Positions 8,641-18,326 of a DNA stretch of 64,000 bases are shown in pieces (position 1 is the stretch's first letter; each line of letters begins with the position of its first letter). The stretch lies in the NCBI RefSeq assembly GCF_001668675.1, contig NZ_LZKQ01000063.1, positions 1-64,000 of the forward strand, in the 5' to 3' direction. The stretch is from Mycobacterium asiaticum (GTDB lineage Bacteria; Actinomycetota; Actinomycetes; Mycobacteriales; Mycobacteriaceae). The notes beneath the pieces are model-generated. The model was not told the origin of the DNA, searched no databases, and saw only the letters and a list, made by a program, of their open reading frames with translations. The translations under genes and the position numbers were made by a program.

Positions 8641-9762
8641 TCAGCACCGGCTCAGGTGCGCCCGCAGCGCCGAGATCAGCTCCTTCGTACCGGCGGCGCT
8701 GCCGCCGCCGAGCTGGAACAGGTTCGCGAAGCCGTGCGTCAGCGAGCCCAGGTAGCGCAGGTCGACCGCGGTGCCGGCGGCCCGCAACGCGGTCGCGTAG
8801 TCCTGTCCCTCGTCACGCAGCGGGTCGAACCCGGCGACCGCGATCAGGGCGGGCGCCAGCCCGGCCAACGACTCGGCCAGCGCGGGCGACGCCTTCGGAT
8901 CGGTGCGGTCGATCTCTGATTTGCGCAGGTACTGCGCGGTGAACCAGTCGATATCGCGCTTGGTCAGCAGGAACCCGCGCGCGAACAGGCTCAGCGACCT
9001 GGTCTGCGCGGTGAAGTCGGTGCGCGGGTAGAGCAGCCACTGCAGCACCGGCGCCGGACCACCGCTGTCCCGGGCCAGTTGGCTCACGACGGCCGCCAGG
9101 TTGCCGCCCGCACTGTCCCCGCCGACGGCGACCCGCCCGGGCGCCGCGCCGAGTTCGGCGGCGTGCTGGCTGGCCCACGTGAAGGCGGCATAGGCGTCCT
9201 CGATCGCGGCCGGTGCCGGGTATTCCGGCGCCAACCGGTAATCGACGGACAGGACGTGGATGCCCGCGTCGCGGCTGGTCAGGCGGCACAGCGCGTCGTG
9301 GGTGTCCAAGTCGCCGATCACCCAGCCGCCGCCGTGGTAGAAGACCAGCAACGGCGCACCGTCGGCGCCCTCGGTCGGCCGGTAGTGCCGTGCCCGCAGG
9401 TCTCCCGCCGGTCCGGGCAGCGACAGCTCGCTCACCTCGACGTGGATCTGCGGACCCGGCATGTCCACCATGTTCTGGTGCATCAGGTCGCGGGAGGTGC
9501 CGGGATCGTCGTCGACCACCAAACCGTCAATGCCGACGGCACGCAGACCGGTCAGCATCAGTTGCAGCGTCGGGTCGAGGGTGTTGCCATCGATGATCAC
9601 CGAACGGCCCCGGGTCAGCAGCCGCTTGGCGGCCGGCGGAATCAGCGGAATGACTTTCACGCCAGCACCTGTGACGGTGTTCTGGACGCGAGTCATCCAC
9701 CCGATCGGTGCGCGCGTCGCTCCGGATTGGAGTTCCGCCGCGCCTGGCAGACTTTTCGTCAT
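8641..9762 (-). CDS. lipN: Lipase/esterase LipN (hormone-sensitive lipase family)
   Basis: A 373-residue alpha/beta hydrolase of the HSL family, expected to cleave short acyl esters. The oxyanion motif HGGGW is at 143-147 and the nucleophile elbow GDSAGG at 215-220 (Ser217); the Asp in GFDPLRDE and the His in LTHGF complete the triad. The ATG at 9762 (MTKSLPG) has an AAGGGAG ribosome-binding site 6 bases upstream. This start overlaps the ATG of the divergent aldo-keto reductase (CATG, 9760-9763). Confidence 0.9.
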   Translation of the reverse strand: MTKSLPGAAELQSGATRAPIGWMTRVQNTVTGAGVKVIPLIPPAAKRLLTRGRSVIIDGNTLDPTLQLMLTGLRAVGIDGLVVDDDPGTSRDLMHQNMVDMPGPQIHVEVSELSLPGPAGDLRARHYRPTEGADGAPLLVFYHGGGWVIGDLDTHDALCRLTSRDAGIHVLSVDYRLAPEYPAPAAIEDAYAAFTWASQHAAELGAAPGRVAVGGDSAGGNLAAVVSQLARDSGGPAPVLQWLLYPRTDFTAQTRSLSLFARGFLLTKRDIDWFTAQYLRKSEIDRTDPKASPALAESLAGLAPALIAVAGFDPLRDEGQDYATALRAAGTAVDLRYLGSLTHGFANLFQLGGGSAAGTKELISALRAHLSRC

Positions 9763-10603
9763 GGGCCGCTCCCTTGAAAAAACCCTCGTCACGCTAAACG
9801 ACGGCAATTCGATTCCCGTCATCGGCCTCGGCGTCTTCAAGATCGAACCGACGGATACCGAGCAGGCGGTCAGTGCCGCGCTGCGCGCCGGCTATCGGCA
9901 TATTGACACCGCGGCGGCCTACCGAAACGAACGGGAGACCGGGCGCGCACTCGCCAACTCCGACGTGCCCCGCGACCAACTCTACGTCGTGACCAAACTG
10001 GCGAATCCGGACCAGGGCTACGACAGCACGCTGCGGGCGTTCGACGCCAGCCTGGAGCGCCTCGGGCTGGACTATCTCGACTTGTATCTGATTCATTGGC
10101 CGCAGCCGCAGCTGAACAAATTCGTGGACACCTTCAAGGCGTTTGCCAGCCTGCGCGATCAGGGCCGGATCAAATCCGTCGGAGTCAGCAATTTCGAACC
10201 CGAGCACCTGATGGTTCTGATCGACGCGACCGGAATCGTACCGACGGTCAATCAGATCGAGTTGCACCCGCGGCTTACGCAGCCGGAACTGCGAGAAGTG
10301 CACGCCCGCCTGGGCATTGCCACCGAAGCGTGGTCTCCACTTGGGCGCGGATCGCTGCTTAGCCAGCCGGCCGTGACAACCGTCGCCGAAGATCACGGCC
10401 GGACACCAGCGCAGGTGTTGATCAGATGGCATATCCAACTCGGTAATATCGTGATTCCCAAGTCGGTGAACCCCGCGCGGATTGCGAGCAACTTCGACGT
10501 GTTCGGCTTCGAACTCAGTGCCGGTGAAATGGCGTCGATCTCCTCGCTGAACGACGGAACGCGGCTTGGCCCTGATCCGAGAACTTTTCACTTCAACAGG
10601 TAG
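9761..10603 (+). CDS. Aldo-keto reductase, first of two
   Basis: A 280-residue NADPH-dependent (beta/alpha)8 reductase of the AKR5 type. The catalytic tetrad is visible: Asp49 and Tyr54 (HIDTAAAY), Lys in VVTKLA and His in YLIHWP. The C-terminus has the IPKSVNP NADPH-binding loop, more canonical than in its neighbour. It shares clear homology with the next gene, 11 bases downstream, so the pair likely arose by duplication and is co-transcribed. The ATG at 9761 is the only reasonable start but has a poor Shine-Dalgarno and overlaps the lipN start. Substrates are probably small carbonyls such as methylglyoxal (inference). Confidence 0.88.
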   Translation: MGRSLEKTLVTLNDGNSIPVIGLGVFKIEPTDTEQAVSAALRAGYRHIDTAAAYRNERETGRALANSDVPRDQLYVVTKLANPDQGYDSTLRAFDASLERLGLDYLDLYLIHWPQPQLNKFVDTFKAFASLRDQGRIKSVGVSNFEPEHLMVLIDATGIVPTVNQIELHPRLTQPELREVHARLGIATEAWSPLGRGSLLSQPAVTTVAEDHGRTPAQVLIRWHIQLGNIVIPKSVNPARIASNFDVFGFELSAGEMASISSLNDGTRLGPDPRTFHFNR

Positions 10604-10614
10604 GTGAGACCAAC

Positions 10615-11454
10615 GTGACTGGCGAGTCGGGCGCCACACCGTCCATAGCCCTCAATGACGAGAACACGATTCCGGTTTTAGGGCTGGGCGTAGCCGATTT
10701 ATCGGACGACGAGACCGAACGGGCGGTGTCGGCCGCGCTGCAGGCCGGTTGCCGGCTCATCGATACCGCGGCCGCTTACGGCAACGAGGCCGCGGTGGGA
10801 CGTGCGATCGCGGCGTCCGGAATTCCACGCGCGGAACTGTTCGTCACAACCAAACTGGCCACCGAGGACCACGGTTTCGCCGCGTCCCAGGATGCCTGCA
10901 AGGCCAGCCTCGAGCGGCTCGGCCTGGATTACGTCGACCTGTACCTGGTCCATTGGCCGGCCCCGGCGGTGGGCAAGTACGTGGATTCCTTCGGGGGCTT
11001 GATCCAGTGCCGCGGTGACGGACTAGCCCGGTCCATCGGTGTCTCCAACTTCACCGATGAGTACCTGTCGATCGTGATCGACCTGACCTTCGTCACCCCC
11101 GCGGTCAACCAGATCGAGCTGCATCCGCTGCTGAACCAGGACGAGCTGCGCAAGGCGAACGCCCAGCACGAGGTCGTCACCCAGTCCTACACGCCATTGG
11201 CCCTGGGCAAGCTGAACGACAACCCGACGGTGACCTCGATAGCCGGGGAATACGGCAAGACGCCGGCGCAGGTGCTGTTGCGGTGGAACGTCCAGCTGGG
11301 CAATGCCGTGGTGTTCCGCTCGGCCCAGCCCGAGCACATCGCCGGCAACCTGGACATCTTCGACTTCGAATTGGCTTCGGAGCACGTGGATGCGCTCAAC
11401 GGGCTCGATGACGGGACCCGGCTTCGGCCGGACCCGGAGACCTACAACGCCTAG
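10615..11454 (+). CDS. Aldo-keto reductase, second of two (Rv2971 type)
   Basis: A 279-residue NADPH-dependent reductase. It starts with GTG at 10615 (TGESGATPS) and matches the M. tuberculosis Rv2971 product in its N-terminal and central segments. The catalytic Asp and Tyr are in LIDTAAAY, Lys in VTTKLA and His in YLVHWP. The cofactor loop reads VVFRSAQP instead of the usual IPKS, so NADPH binding may differ from its sibling. It is the last gene of a two-gene unit and converges on the HNH-type gene, 18 bases away. Confidence 0.9.
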   Translation: MTGESGATPSIALNDENTIPVLGLGVADLSDDETERAVSAALQAGCRLIDTAAAYGNEAAVGRAIAASGIPRAELFVTTKLATEDHGFAASQDACKASLERLGLDYVDLYLVHWPAPAVGKYVDSFGGLIQCRGDGLARSIGVSNFTDEYLSIVIDLTFVTPAVNQIELHPLLNQDELRKANAQHEVVTQSYTPLALGKLNDNPTVTSIAGEYGKTPAQVLLRWNVQLGNAVVFRSAQPEHIAGNLDIFDFELASEHVDALNGLDDGTRLRPDPETYNA

Positions 11455-11472
11455 CTGTTTTCGCCGAGCGGG

Positions 11473-12186
11473 TCAGCCCTGCGGGCAGGTGCCGGCGGCC
11501 TGGCGAAGCACATCGGCGGAGGCCTGGTCGAGCGGGAGCGCGTAGCCGCGCATCACGGCGATGAACTGCATCGCGTACTGGCACGCGAATGCCCCGTTGG
11601 GTGGCATCCACTGCGCCGGTGGAGAATCGCCCTTGTCCTGGTTGGCCTTCCCCTGTACGGCCAGCAGGTTGCCGGGGTCGTTGGCAAACTTCACCCGCAG
11701 CCGGGCCGGCCAGCTCGCCGCGGCCATGTCCCACGCGTAGGCCAGCGGCACGATGTGGTCGATCTGCACGGCTTCGCCGACCTTGGCGCCGCGCTGGAAG
11801 GCGATGACCGCGTTCGTGTAGGGGTCGTGCAGGGTGCCCGTCGCCACCGCGGTAGGGCACCGCTTGGTGAAGACGAAGGCGACGTCGACGAGATCCCGGG
11901 CCAGGATGTCGTCGCGGGTGTCACAACCGTTGTGTCCCAACGGCGCATCGTTGTTGTCGTCCCAGGCCTCGCCGAACGCTGACCTGCGGTAGTCGAAGCG
12001 ATGGTTGCGTCGCGGCACCACCGCGACACCCGCAAGCACGTCGACCCCGGGCTGCACGGTCGGGATGTCCGCCCGGGCGGCGAACTCGTCGGCGTGCCTG
12101 GTCACCGTCGAGCCGACGGTCTGGTAGGCGACCACCAGGGCCAGCGCCGCCAAGGCGGCCAGCCACCACAGCCGCTTGCGGCTCAC
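11473..12186 (-). CDS. Exported HNH/DUF1524-type (GmrSD C-terminal-like) protein
   Basis: 237 residues with an N-terminal hydrophobic segment (about 6-20, ending in VAYQTVG) that acts as an anchor or uncleaved signal. The body has IDHIVPLAYAW followed by an Asn-rich FANDPGNLLAV segment, the H-N-N pattern of HNH nucleases of the DUF1524 type, plus three cysteines (GCDT, RCPT and ACQY) fitting an extracytoplasmic location. The GTG at 12186 overlaps the recG stop by 4 bases. A secreted nuclease is plausible but unproven. It is the Rv2972c counterpart. Confidence 0.82.
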   Translation of the reverse strand: MSRKRLWWLAALAALALVVAYQTVGSTVTRHADEFAARADIPTVQPGVDVLAGVAVVPRRNHRFDYRRSAFGEAWDDNNDAPLGHNGCDTRDDILARDLVDVAFVFTKRCPTAVATGTLHDPYTNAVIAFQRGAKVGEAVQIDHIVPLAYAWDMAAASWPARLRVKFANDPGNLLAVQGKANQDKGDSPPAQWMPPNGAFACQYAMQFIAVMRGYALPLDQASADVLRQAAGTCPQG

Positions 12187-14408
12187 GACTTGTCCAAGTA
12201 TTCGACGCGATCGTCTGTGACGAAATACGCTGCCAGGGAATCCAATCCGCGGTCTCCCGGACTTTCGGCGTGCGCGCGGACACAGAATTCCCGGGCCGCC
12301 TCGATGTAGGCGAGGTGCTTGGCCAGCGACAGCAGCCGCAAGGTGATCGGCCTGCCGGACTGGTTGCGGCCCAACACATCTCCTTCCTTTCGCTCCCCCA
12401 GGTCGAGGTCGGCGAGGGCGAATCCGTCCATCGTCGCCGCCACCGCGTTCAGTCTCCGACTGGCCGGTGAGTCCGGCGACACCCAGCTCACCAGCAGACA
12501 CAGGCTGGCATGTTCGCCCCGCCCGATCCGTCCGCGCAGTTGGTGCAGCTGGCTGATGCCGAACCGGTCGGCGTCCATGATCAGCATCACGGTGGCGTTG
12601 GGGACATCGACACCGACCTCGATGACCGTGGTGCACACCAGCACATCGACCTGGCCCGCCCGGAAGGCCGCCATCGCGGCATCCTTCTCGTCGGTCGACA
12701 ACCGTCCGTGCATCAGCGCCAGCCGCAGCCCGGCCAGTTCCCCGTCGCGTAACCGCTTGAAAAGTCCCTCGGCGGTGGCTGACGGCCTGGGGCCGCCTTC
12801 TTCGCCGACGTTGTCGTTCTCATCGATGCGGGGTGCCACCACGTAGACCTGCCGACCCGTGGCGACTTCCTCGTGGATGCGTTGCCAAGCGCGTTCGAGC
12901 CAGGCCGGTTTGTCCCCGGCATAAATCACCTGGGTGTTGATCGGCTGCCGCCCGCGCGGAAGTTCGCGCAGCGTCAGCGTTTCCAGATCGCCGTAGTAGG
13001 TGAGGGCGACGGTGCGCGGAATGGGCGTCGCGGTCATCACCAGCAGGTGCGGCGTGGTCCCGGCACGGGCCTTGGCGCGCAAGCGATCTCGCTGCTCGAC
13101 GCCGAACCGGTGTTGCTCGTCGACAACCACCATGCCCAGGTTTTGGAATTCCACGGCGTCCTGCAGCAGCGCGTGGGTTCCGACCACGATGCCCGCCTGC
13201 CCGCTGCCGATCTGCGCGCGCACCTGCTTCTTCTGCGCCGCGGACATCGACCCGGTAAGCAACGCCACGCTGGTCGCGTTGTCGGACCCGCCCAGCTGGC
13301 CGGCCATCGCCAACGGCCCCAACACATCGGTGATCGAGCGCATGTGTTGTGCGGCAAGCACTTCGGTGGGTGCCAGCAGCGCGCACTGATAGCCCGCGTC
13401 GACCAGCTGCAGCATGGCCAGCACCGCGACGATGGTCTTGCCCGAGCCCACCTCACCCTGCAGCAGGCGGTTCAGCGGACGAGTCATGGCCAACCCGTCG
13501 GACAGCACATCGAGCACTTCACGCTGACCCGCCGTGAGCTCGAACGGCAACCGGCGCAACAGCTCAGCCGCCAGACCATCGGGCCGCGGCGGGGCCGGTG
13601 GCCCGGACTCGGACAGCTCGCCGTGCCTGCGGCACACCAGCGCCCACTGCAATCCGACAGCTTCGTCGAAGGTGAGGCGCTCGCGCGCACGCTCGCGCTC
13701 GGCGGGCTCCTCGGCGAGGTGAATGTCGCGCAGTGCCTTGTCCTCGGAAATGAGGCCGTGCTCGGCGCGCAGGTCCTCAGGCAGCGGATCCTCGACCGGA
13801 TCCAGCATGCCGATGACCTGCCGCACGCAGCGGTAAATTTCCCAACTCTGCAGTCTGGTGCTGGCCGGATAGATCGGGTAGAACCGGCGCTCAAACTCCG
13901 ACATCGCGACTTCGCCGCTGACCGCCTCCGACGCGTCGGCGATGTTGCGCAGCGAACTGGTGCCGCGGTTCTTGCCGGGCTTGTCCATCAGCAAGAACGC
14001 CGGGTGGGTCAGCTGCATGGCGCCCTTGTAGTAACCGACCTCGCCGGACAGCATCACCTTGGTGTGCTCGGTGAGGTCCCGCTTGAGGTAATCCGCGTTG
14101 AAGAAGGTGGCGGTCACCTTGCCGCGGCCGCGGCCGAGCGTGATGCGCAGCCATTGCCTCGACTTGCCTTTCGGACCCTTCTGCCGCATCCACCCGGTCG
14201 TGGTGGCGGTAATCACGTCGACGATCGTGATGTGCTCGCCCGCTTCCGGCCGCTGGTCCTCGGCGCCCAGCCGCGAAGCGCCTTCGACATAGCTGCGGGG
14301 GTAATGCCGGAGTAGTTCGCCGGCGGTGCGGATGCCGAACTCCTCCTCGAGGAGTTTGATCGTCTTGTCGGTCAACAGGTAGTCGAGCCGATCGTCGAGT
14401 GTCGCCAC
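12183..14408 (-). CDS. recG: ATP-dependent DNA helicase RecG
   Basis: Remodels stalled replication forks and Holliday junctions. The 741-residue protein has the N-terminal wedge/OB region (about 1-280), Walker A GEVGSGKT (about 318-325), DEQHRFG (Walker B/motif II, about 430), MTATPIPRT and the motif VI-like LRGRIGRGEHAS, then the C-terminal RecG domain. The GTG at 14408 shares one base with the stop of the upstream DhaL-type gene (TAGTG), and its own stop overlaps the next gene by 4 bases, so three genes are translationally coupled. Confidence 0.97.
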   Translation of the reverse strand: MATLDDRLDYLLTDKTIKLLEEEFGIRTAGELLRHYPRSYVEGASRLGAEDQRPEAGEHITIVDVITATTTGWMRQKGPKGKSRQWLRITLGRGRGKVTATFFNADYLKRDLTEHTKVMLSGEVGYYKGAMQLTHPAFLLMDKPGKNRGTSSLRNIADASEAVSGEVAMSEFERRFYPIYPASTRLQSWEIYRCVRQVIGMLDPVEDPLPEDLRAEHGLISEDKALRDIHLAEEPAERERARERLTFDEAVGLQWALVCRRHGELSESGPPAPPRPDGLAAELLRRLPFELTAGQREVLDVLSDGLAMTRPLNRLLQGEVGSGKTIVAVLAMLQLVDAGYQCALLAPTEVLAAQHMRSITDVLGPLAMAGQLGGSDNATSVALLTGSMSAAQKKQVRAQIGSGQAGIVVGTHALLQDAVEFQNLGMVVVDEQHRFGVEQRDRLRAKARAGTTPHLLVMTATPIPRTVALTYYGDLETLTLRELPRGRQPINTQVIYAGDKPAWLERAWQRIHEEVATGRQVYVVAPRIDENDNVGEEGGPRPSATAEGLFKRLRDGELAGLRLALMHGRLSTDEKDAAMAAFRAGQVDVLVCTTVIEVGVDVPNATVMLIMDADRFGISQLHQLRGRIGRGEHASLCLLVSWVSPDSPASRRLNAVAATMDGFALADLDLGERKEGDVLGRNQSGRPITLRLLSLAKHLAYIEAAREFCVRAHAESPGDRGLDSLAAYFVTDDRVEYLDKS

Positions 14409-16111
14409 TACTCCACCCCGATCAGCAGCACGTCACCGCGGTGGCCGGTGCGATAGACCATCAGTTCGCTGCCCGGATGGCGATCGTGCATGTGGCCTTC
14501 CAGGACGGTCTGGATGGCTTCGGCATCGTCGCCGTCCAGCGCGGCGCCTTCCAGCACCGTCACCAGATCGCCGCCGGAAGCCAACAGCAGGTCGAGCAGG
14601 CCGATCGCCGCCGCGGCCGCGTCCTCGGCCACGATCAGCACCTCGTCGCCGGCGATGCCCAGCCCGTCGCCCGGCTTGCAGGTGCCCGCCCAGGTCAACG
14701 CGGTCTCGGTGGCGATCCGCACCGATCCGTGCCGGGCGCCGCCCGCGGCGCGGGCCATTGTGTAGCCGTCGTCGACGGCTTGGCGACCGGGATCGTGCAC
14801 GGCCAGCGCGGCCAGCCCCTGGACCATCGACGCAGTAGGCACCGGGACCACGTCGACTCCCCAGCCGATCGCCGCGGTGCAACCAGCGACCAGCTCCTCG
14901 GCTGCGACATACCCGTTGGGCAGCACCATCACCTGGGCGGCCCCGGTGTCCACGACGGCGCGCACCAGTTGATGGGCACTGATGCCCACGGCCGCTTCCG
15001 GGTCCTGCTCCGGTTCCGGCCGCAGCACGAAGGCGCCTTCGCCGGCGAACAGCTCGTCGGCGCCGTCACCGTCGACCACGGCCAGCACCGCGCGGTCGCG
15101 GGTCCAGCTGCCGGCGGGCAGGCCGGAGATGCCGGCGCTCAGCGCCGAAACCACGATCCGGCTGGGCCGTCCGGCGGCCAGGCCCGCCTCGATCGCCGCA
15201 CCCGCGTCGTCGGTGTGCACGTGGACCGAGTAGCTCTGCTCGGGGGCAGCGGCGATCGCCACCGAATCCCCCAGCTCGCCGAGCCGCTCCCGCAGCGTGT
15301 CGGCGGCCTCGGCAGCGCACTCGGCCAGCAGATACATCACCTCGAACTGCGGTGCAGGCCGCCGGGTAGCGGCGTCGACCTGCTGTGACGCCGGCGACGG
15401 CTCGTAGACCGGCCGCACGGGCGCATGGCCGGTGATCGTCGATCGCAGCGCATCGAGCAGGACCAGTAGCCCGCGGCCCCCGGCGTCCACCACGCCGGCG
15501 TCGGCGAGCACGTCGAGCTGCTCGGGGGTCCGTTCCAGGGCGACCACCGCCGCGTCGCCGGCGTCGATGACAGCGCGGGCCAGCGTCTCGCCTGCGGCAG
15601 CGCACTGCTCGACGGCCATCGCGGCCGCTCGCAGCACCGAGACGATGGTCCCCGGCACCTCCTCGCCGCCCATGGACGCGACGATCAGGTCGAGACCGCG
15701 CCACAGGGCGGACCCGAAGGTCGCGGCGTCGATCACGGTCAGCTGGCCGCCGGATTCGGCGACCACGTTCCCGGTGACGTCGGCGATGCCGAGCAGGATC
15801 TGCGACAGGATCACTCCGGAATTCCCGCGGGCACCCTTGACGGCCCCCGCCGAGAGCGCCGCGGCGACACCGGCGACGTCGGCAACGCCCGCGCCGTCGC
15901 CCGAATCGGCTTCGGCGAGCGCCGCACGCATGGTGAACAGCATGTTCGCCCCGGTGTCTGCGTCGGCGACCGGGAACACGTTCAGCCGGTTGATCTCGTC
16001 GATGTGCGTGATCAGGTCGCTGACCACCGTGTGCGCCCAGTCCCGCAGGGCCAGGCCGTCCAGCGGACGATCCGACGTACTCAACCCGACCCCACCTCCT
16101 CTGCCGCTCAT
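14408..16111 (-). CDS. DhaL/FakA-type (DAK domain) kinase
   Basis: 567 residues. The N-terminal DhaL domain has the Mg-ATP motif DADTGAN (50-56) within NVFPVADADTGANM, GNSGVILSQ and a TMV region. A middle linker and a C-terminal FakA_C-like region follow (segments near NGYVAAEEL and the GDGLGIAGDEVL area). FakA proteins phosphorylate fatty acids presented by DegV/FakB partners; none is encoded nearby. M. tuberculosis has this gene split as Rv2974c/Rv2975c as far as I recall, whereas here it is intact. The ATG at 16111 was preferred over an upstream GTG. It is the first gene of the recG unit. Confidence 0.85.
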   Translation of the reverse strand: MSGRGGGVGLSTSDRPLDGLALRDWAHTVVSDLITHIDEINRLNVFPVADADTGANMLFTMRAALAEADSGDGAGVADVAGVAAALSAGAVKGARGNSGVILSQILLGIADVTGNVVAESGGQLTVIDAATFGSALWRGLDLIVASMGGEEVPGTIVSVLRAAAMAVEQCAAAGETLARAVIDAGDAAVVALERTPEQLDVLADAGVVDAGGRGLLVLLDALRSTITGHAPVRPVYEPSPASQQVDAATRRPAPQFEVMYLLAECAAEAADTLRERLGELGDSVAIAAAPEQSYSVHVHTDDAGAAIEAGLAAGRPSRIVVSALSAGISGLPAGSWTRDRAVLAVVDGDGADELFAGEGAFVLRPEPEQDPEAAVGISAHQLVRAVVDTGAAQVMVLPNGYVAAEELVAGCTAAIGWGVDVVPVPTASMVQGLAALAVHDPGRQAVDDGYTMARAAGGARHGSVRIATETALTWAGTCKPGDGLGIAGDEVLIVAEDAAAAAIGLLDLLLASGGDLVTVLEGAALDGDDAEAIQTVLEGHMHDRHPGSELMVYRTGHRGDVLLIGVE

Positions 16112-16338
16112 GGGGTCCCGATTGCGCGCCAGCGTATCCTCGGTCCGCACCGGCACACGAGCCTAGCGACCGGGTGCGACAGTGCAGGTGATCGCGCAGC
16201 TCGGCGCGGTGCCGTTTTGGTGGTTGACGACCACAGTCGGTATCCTGGTACGGCCTGGGCTAGCCTGGGCTATTCCGGCTCGTTCGGCAGACCCACCCGG
16301 TGTCGCCGGGCCCCAGACAGACTTGAGGAGTTCGAACC

Positions 16339-16533
16339 ATGGCCGCTGTGTGCGATATCTGCGGGAAAGGCCCCGGCTTCGGTAAGTCGGTGTCGCACTC
16401 CCACCGCCGCACCAGCCGCCGGTGGAACCCGAACGTCCAGACCGTGCACGCCGTGACCCGTCCCGGCGGCAACAAGCAGCGGCTCAACGTGTGCACCTCG
16501 TGCATCAAGGCCGGCAAGGTAACCCGCGGCTGA
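16339..16533 (+). CDS. rpmB: 50S ribosomal protein L28 (zinc-ribbon form)
   Basis: A 64-residue large-subunit protein. It carries two CxxC pairs, CDIC (residues 5-8) and CTSC (52-55), so it is the zinc-binding C+ form rather than the zinc-free paralogue made under zinc limitation. The ATG at 16339 is preceded by a GAGGAG ribosome-binding site. It is divergent from the DhaL-type gene; the 227-bp gap contains a TATCCT hexamer at 16241-16246 that could be a -10, but no convincing -35. Confidence 0.95.
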   Translation: MAAVCDICGKGPGFGKSVSHSHRRTSRRWNPNVQTVHAVTRPGGNKQRLNVCTSCIKAGKVTRG

Positions 16534-16592
16534 CGTTTCGGGCCCCGCTCTGACCGTCCGACGATTCCGCCGGCAGGCGCGATAATCCTGCT

Positions 16593-16889
16593 GTGGATTC
16601 CGCTGCGCGCCGACTGTTCGGCCGTGACCGCGAGTTCGCCGAGTTGCGGCACTTCCTGGACGGTGAACACGCGGCCATGATGCTGCGCGGCGCCCGCGCA
16701 GCGGTCGCAATCGACCCGGCCCAGATCAAGGGTGTCAAGCCGCTTCCGCTGGCCCAATTGAGTTCCAGCTTCCCGGTTCTCGGCAACCCTGCGAATAAGC
16801 AGCGGGCAGTGTCGTTGACGGCCAAGCAGTTCCGTTACGGTTTCGGCGACGCCATCGACGGCTCGCCGGCGAGCGCATCGGGTCAGTGA
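16593..16889 (+). pseudogene. Hybrid gene remnant: alpha/beta-hydrolase fragment with foreign N-terminus
   Basis: A 98-residue open frame that starts with GTG. The central and C-terminal part (AAVAIDP, GVKPLPL, SFPVLGNPAN, VSLTAKQFRYGF) closely resembles an internal stretch of mycobacterial alpha/beta hydrolases, but the nucleophile elbow and the rest of the fold are absent. The first 25 residues (LFGRDREFAELRHFL) instead resemble the start of LuxR/AAA-type ATPases. The simplest reading is a decayed junction of two gene fragments between rpmB and the SDR. It may not be expressed. Confidence 0.5.
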
Positions 16890-16971
16890 ATGACGGGGTT
16901 CACCAGAGTCATTGAGCCACTGGTACCAACACCGCCCGAGTCCTCAAAGCCGGCGGTGTTGCCGCGCACCG

Positions 16972-17793
16972 TCACATGGCGATGTGGCCGGCGTCCACGG
17001 GGATCGAAACGCCCGTCACGTAGCGCGCCCCGGGGCTGACCAGCCAGAGCACCGCGGCCGTCACGTCTTGCGCTTCGACCAGCGGCACATCGGGCAACAA
17101 CGTCTGGGTGACCGCCGGGTTGGGGTTCTCGGTCATGCGGTTGATCACGAAGTCGTTGATGATCATCGGCGTGGCCACCCCGCCGGGGTGGATGGAGTTG
17201 ACCCGGATCTTGTGCGGCCCGTACGCGTTCGCCGCCGACCGCATCAAACCCAGCACCGCATGCTTGGATGCGGCGTAGGCGAACATCGCCGCGCTGCCGT
17301 CGCCCCCTCGCCCGGTCAGGCCCTGCGACGAACTGATCAGCACCACCGAACCTCCCCGGCCCTTGCGGATGATCGACGGCACCGTGGCCAGCAGTGTGTG
17401 CCACACCCCTTTGAGATTGGTGTCGACAATCGTGTTGAACACCGGTTCGGAATCGGTCTGGGTGTCGCCCATCGCAACCACACCGGCGTTGGCGATGACG
17501 ATGTCGACATCCCCGAGTTCATCGATGCCGGTCTGCACTCCAGCCCGTAACTGGCGGAGGTCGCGCACGTCGGCGACGACAGGTACGGCCCTGCGTCCGG
17601 TCTCTTGGACCAGCCGTACCGTCTTGTCGAGGTTGGCTCGGGTACCCAGCGCGTACGGAATCTCGTCGATGTCGGCGCAAATGTCCACGGCGATGATGTC
17701 AGCGCCCTGTTCGGCGAGGGCGACGGCGTGACTGCGGCCCTGGCCGCGCGCGGCGCCGGTGATCACGGCAACGGTGTCGTCGAGTTCACCCAT
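16972..17793 (-). CDS. SDR oxidoreductase, mycofactocin-dependent type
   Basis: 273 residues with the classical SDR elements: TGAARGQGR (12-20), NAG, Ser near 155 and YAASK (Tyr173, Lys177). An insert after the second beta strand (AVDICADIDEIPYALGT, about 35-51) followed by a GRR segment and VADVRD is characteristic of the mycobacterial SDR class with non-exchangeable NAD that relies on mycofactocin as electron carrier. The substrate is probably an alcohol, perhaps steroid- or lipid-related (inference). It is divergent from the SnoaL/sulfotransferase operon, with only 86 bp between them. Confidence 0.85.
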   Translation of the reverse strand: MGELDDTVAVITGAARGQGRSHAVALAEQGADIIAVDICADIDEIPYALGTRANLDKTVRLVQETGRRAVPVVADVRDLRQLRAGVQTGIDELGDVDIVIANAGVVAMGDTQTDSEPVFNTIVDTNLKGVWHTLLATVPSIIRKGRGGSVVLISSSQGLTGRGGDGSAAMFAYAASKHAVLGLMRSAANAYGPHKIRVNSIHPGGVATPMIINDFVINRMTENPNPAVTQTLLPDVPLVEAQDVTAAVLWLVSPGARYVTGVSIPVDAGHIAM

Positions 17794-17879
17794 GAGACGA
17801 CGACACGGTGAAGTTGCCGGGCCGGTTGAGCGCGCAAGGTAACGTCACGACGATCAGACTAAACCCGAGGTGGCCCGAC

Positions 17880-18323
17880 ATGACCGCTAGCGCAACTGAA
17901 ATCACCAATCTGATCTACAGCTACGCGCAGTTGCTGGACGGCGGCGACCTCGACGGGGTAGCCCGGCTCTTCGAACACGGCCGCATCTGCGGCGTTCAGG
18001 ACGGTCCCCCGGAAACCGTCTTCGAAGGGGCCGCTCGGGTGCGGGAGATGTACGAGATGGCCACGCGCATCTACGAGGACGGCACGCCCAAGACCAAGCA
18101 CCTCACCACGAATGTGCAGCTCTTCATCGACGAGGACCAGGGCACCGCGCGCAGTACCTCTTATTACTGCGTCACCCAGGCCACGCCCGATTTGCCGTTG
18201 CAAGTGATCGTCACCGGGCATTACCAGGACACTTTCCAAAAGATCGACGGTGTCTGGTGGTTCGACACCCGCACCATGTTCATCGATCAGACCGGTGATC
18301 TCAGCCAGCACCTGAAGTTCTGA
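17880..18323 (+). CDS. SnoaL-like (NTF2-fold) protein
   Basis: 147 residues with a cone-shaped SnoaL/NTF2 fold: N-terminal helices (ITNLIYSYAQLLDGGDLDGVARLF), a loop, and the C-terminal beta strands ending VWWFDTRTM. This fold is used by ketosteroid isomerases, dehydratases and ring hydroxylases; the catalytic type cannot be fixed. The ATG at 17880 is preferred to an upstream in-frame ATG at 17808, which would extend into the promoter region. It is the first of four plus-strand genes spaced 1-3 bases apart or overlapping. Confidence 0.8.
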   Translation: MTASATEITNLIYSYAQLLDGGDLDGVARLFEHGRICGVQDGPPETVFEGAARVREMYEMATRIYEDGTPKTKHLTTNVQLFIDEDQGTARSTSYYCVTQATPDLPLQVIVTGHYQDTFQKIDGVWWFDTRTMFIDQTGDLSQHLKF

Positions 18324-18326
18324 CGC

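Noticed and set aside
12873-14315. 480-codon open frame on the plus strand across recG
   Set aside because: It is antisense to an intact recG and its product has biased, domain-free composition.
14399-15388. 329-codon plus-strand frame across the DhaL/FakA-type gene
   Set aside because: It is antisense to a well-supported gene, and its Gly/Arg/His-rich product matches nothing recognised.
16215-16250. TTGACG and TATCCT before rpmB as a full promoter
   Set aside because: The TTGACG ends 11 bases before the TATCCT, too close for a standard -35/-10 pair.
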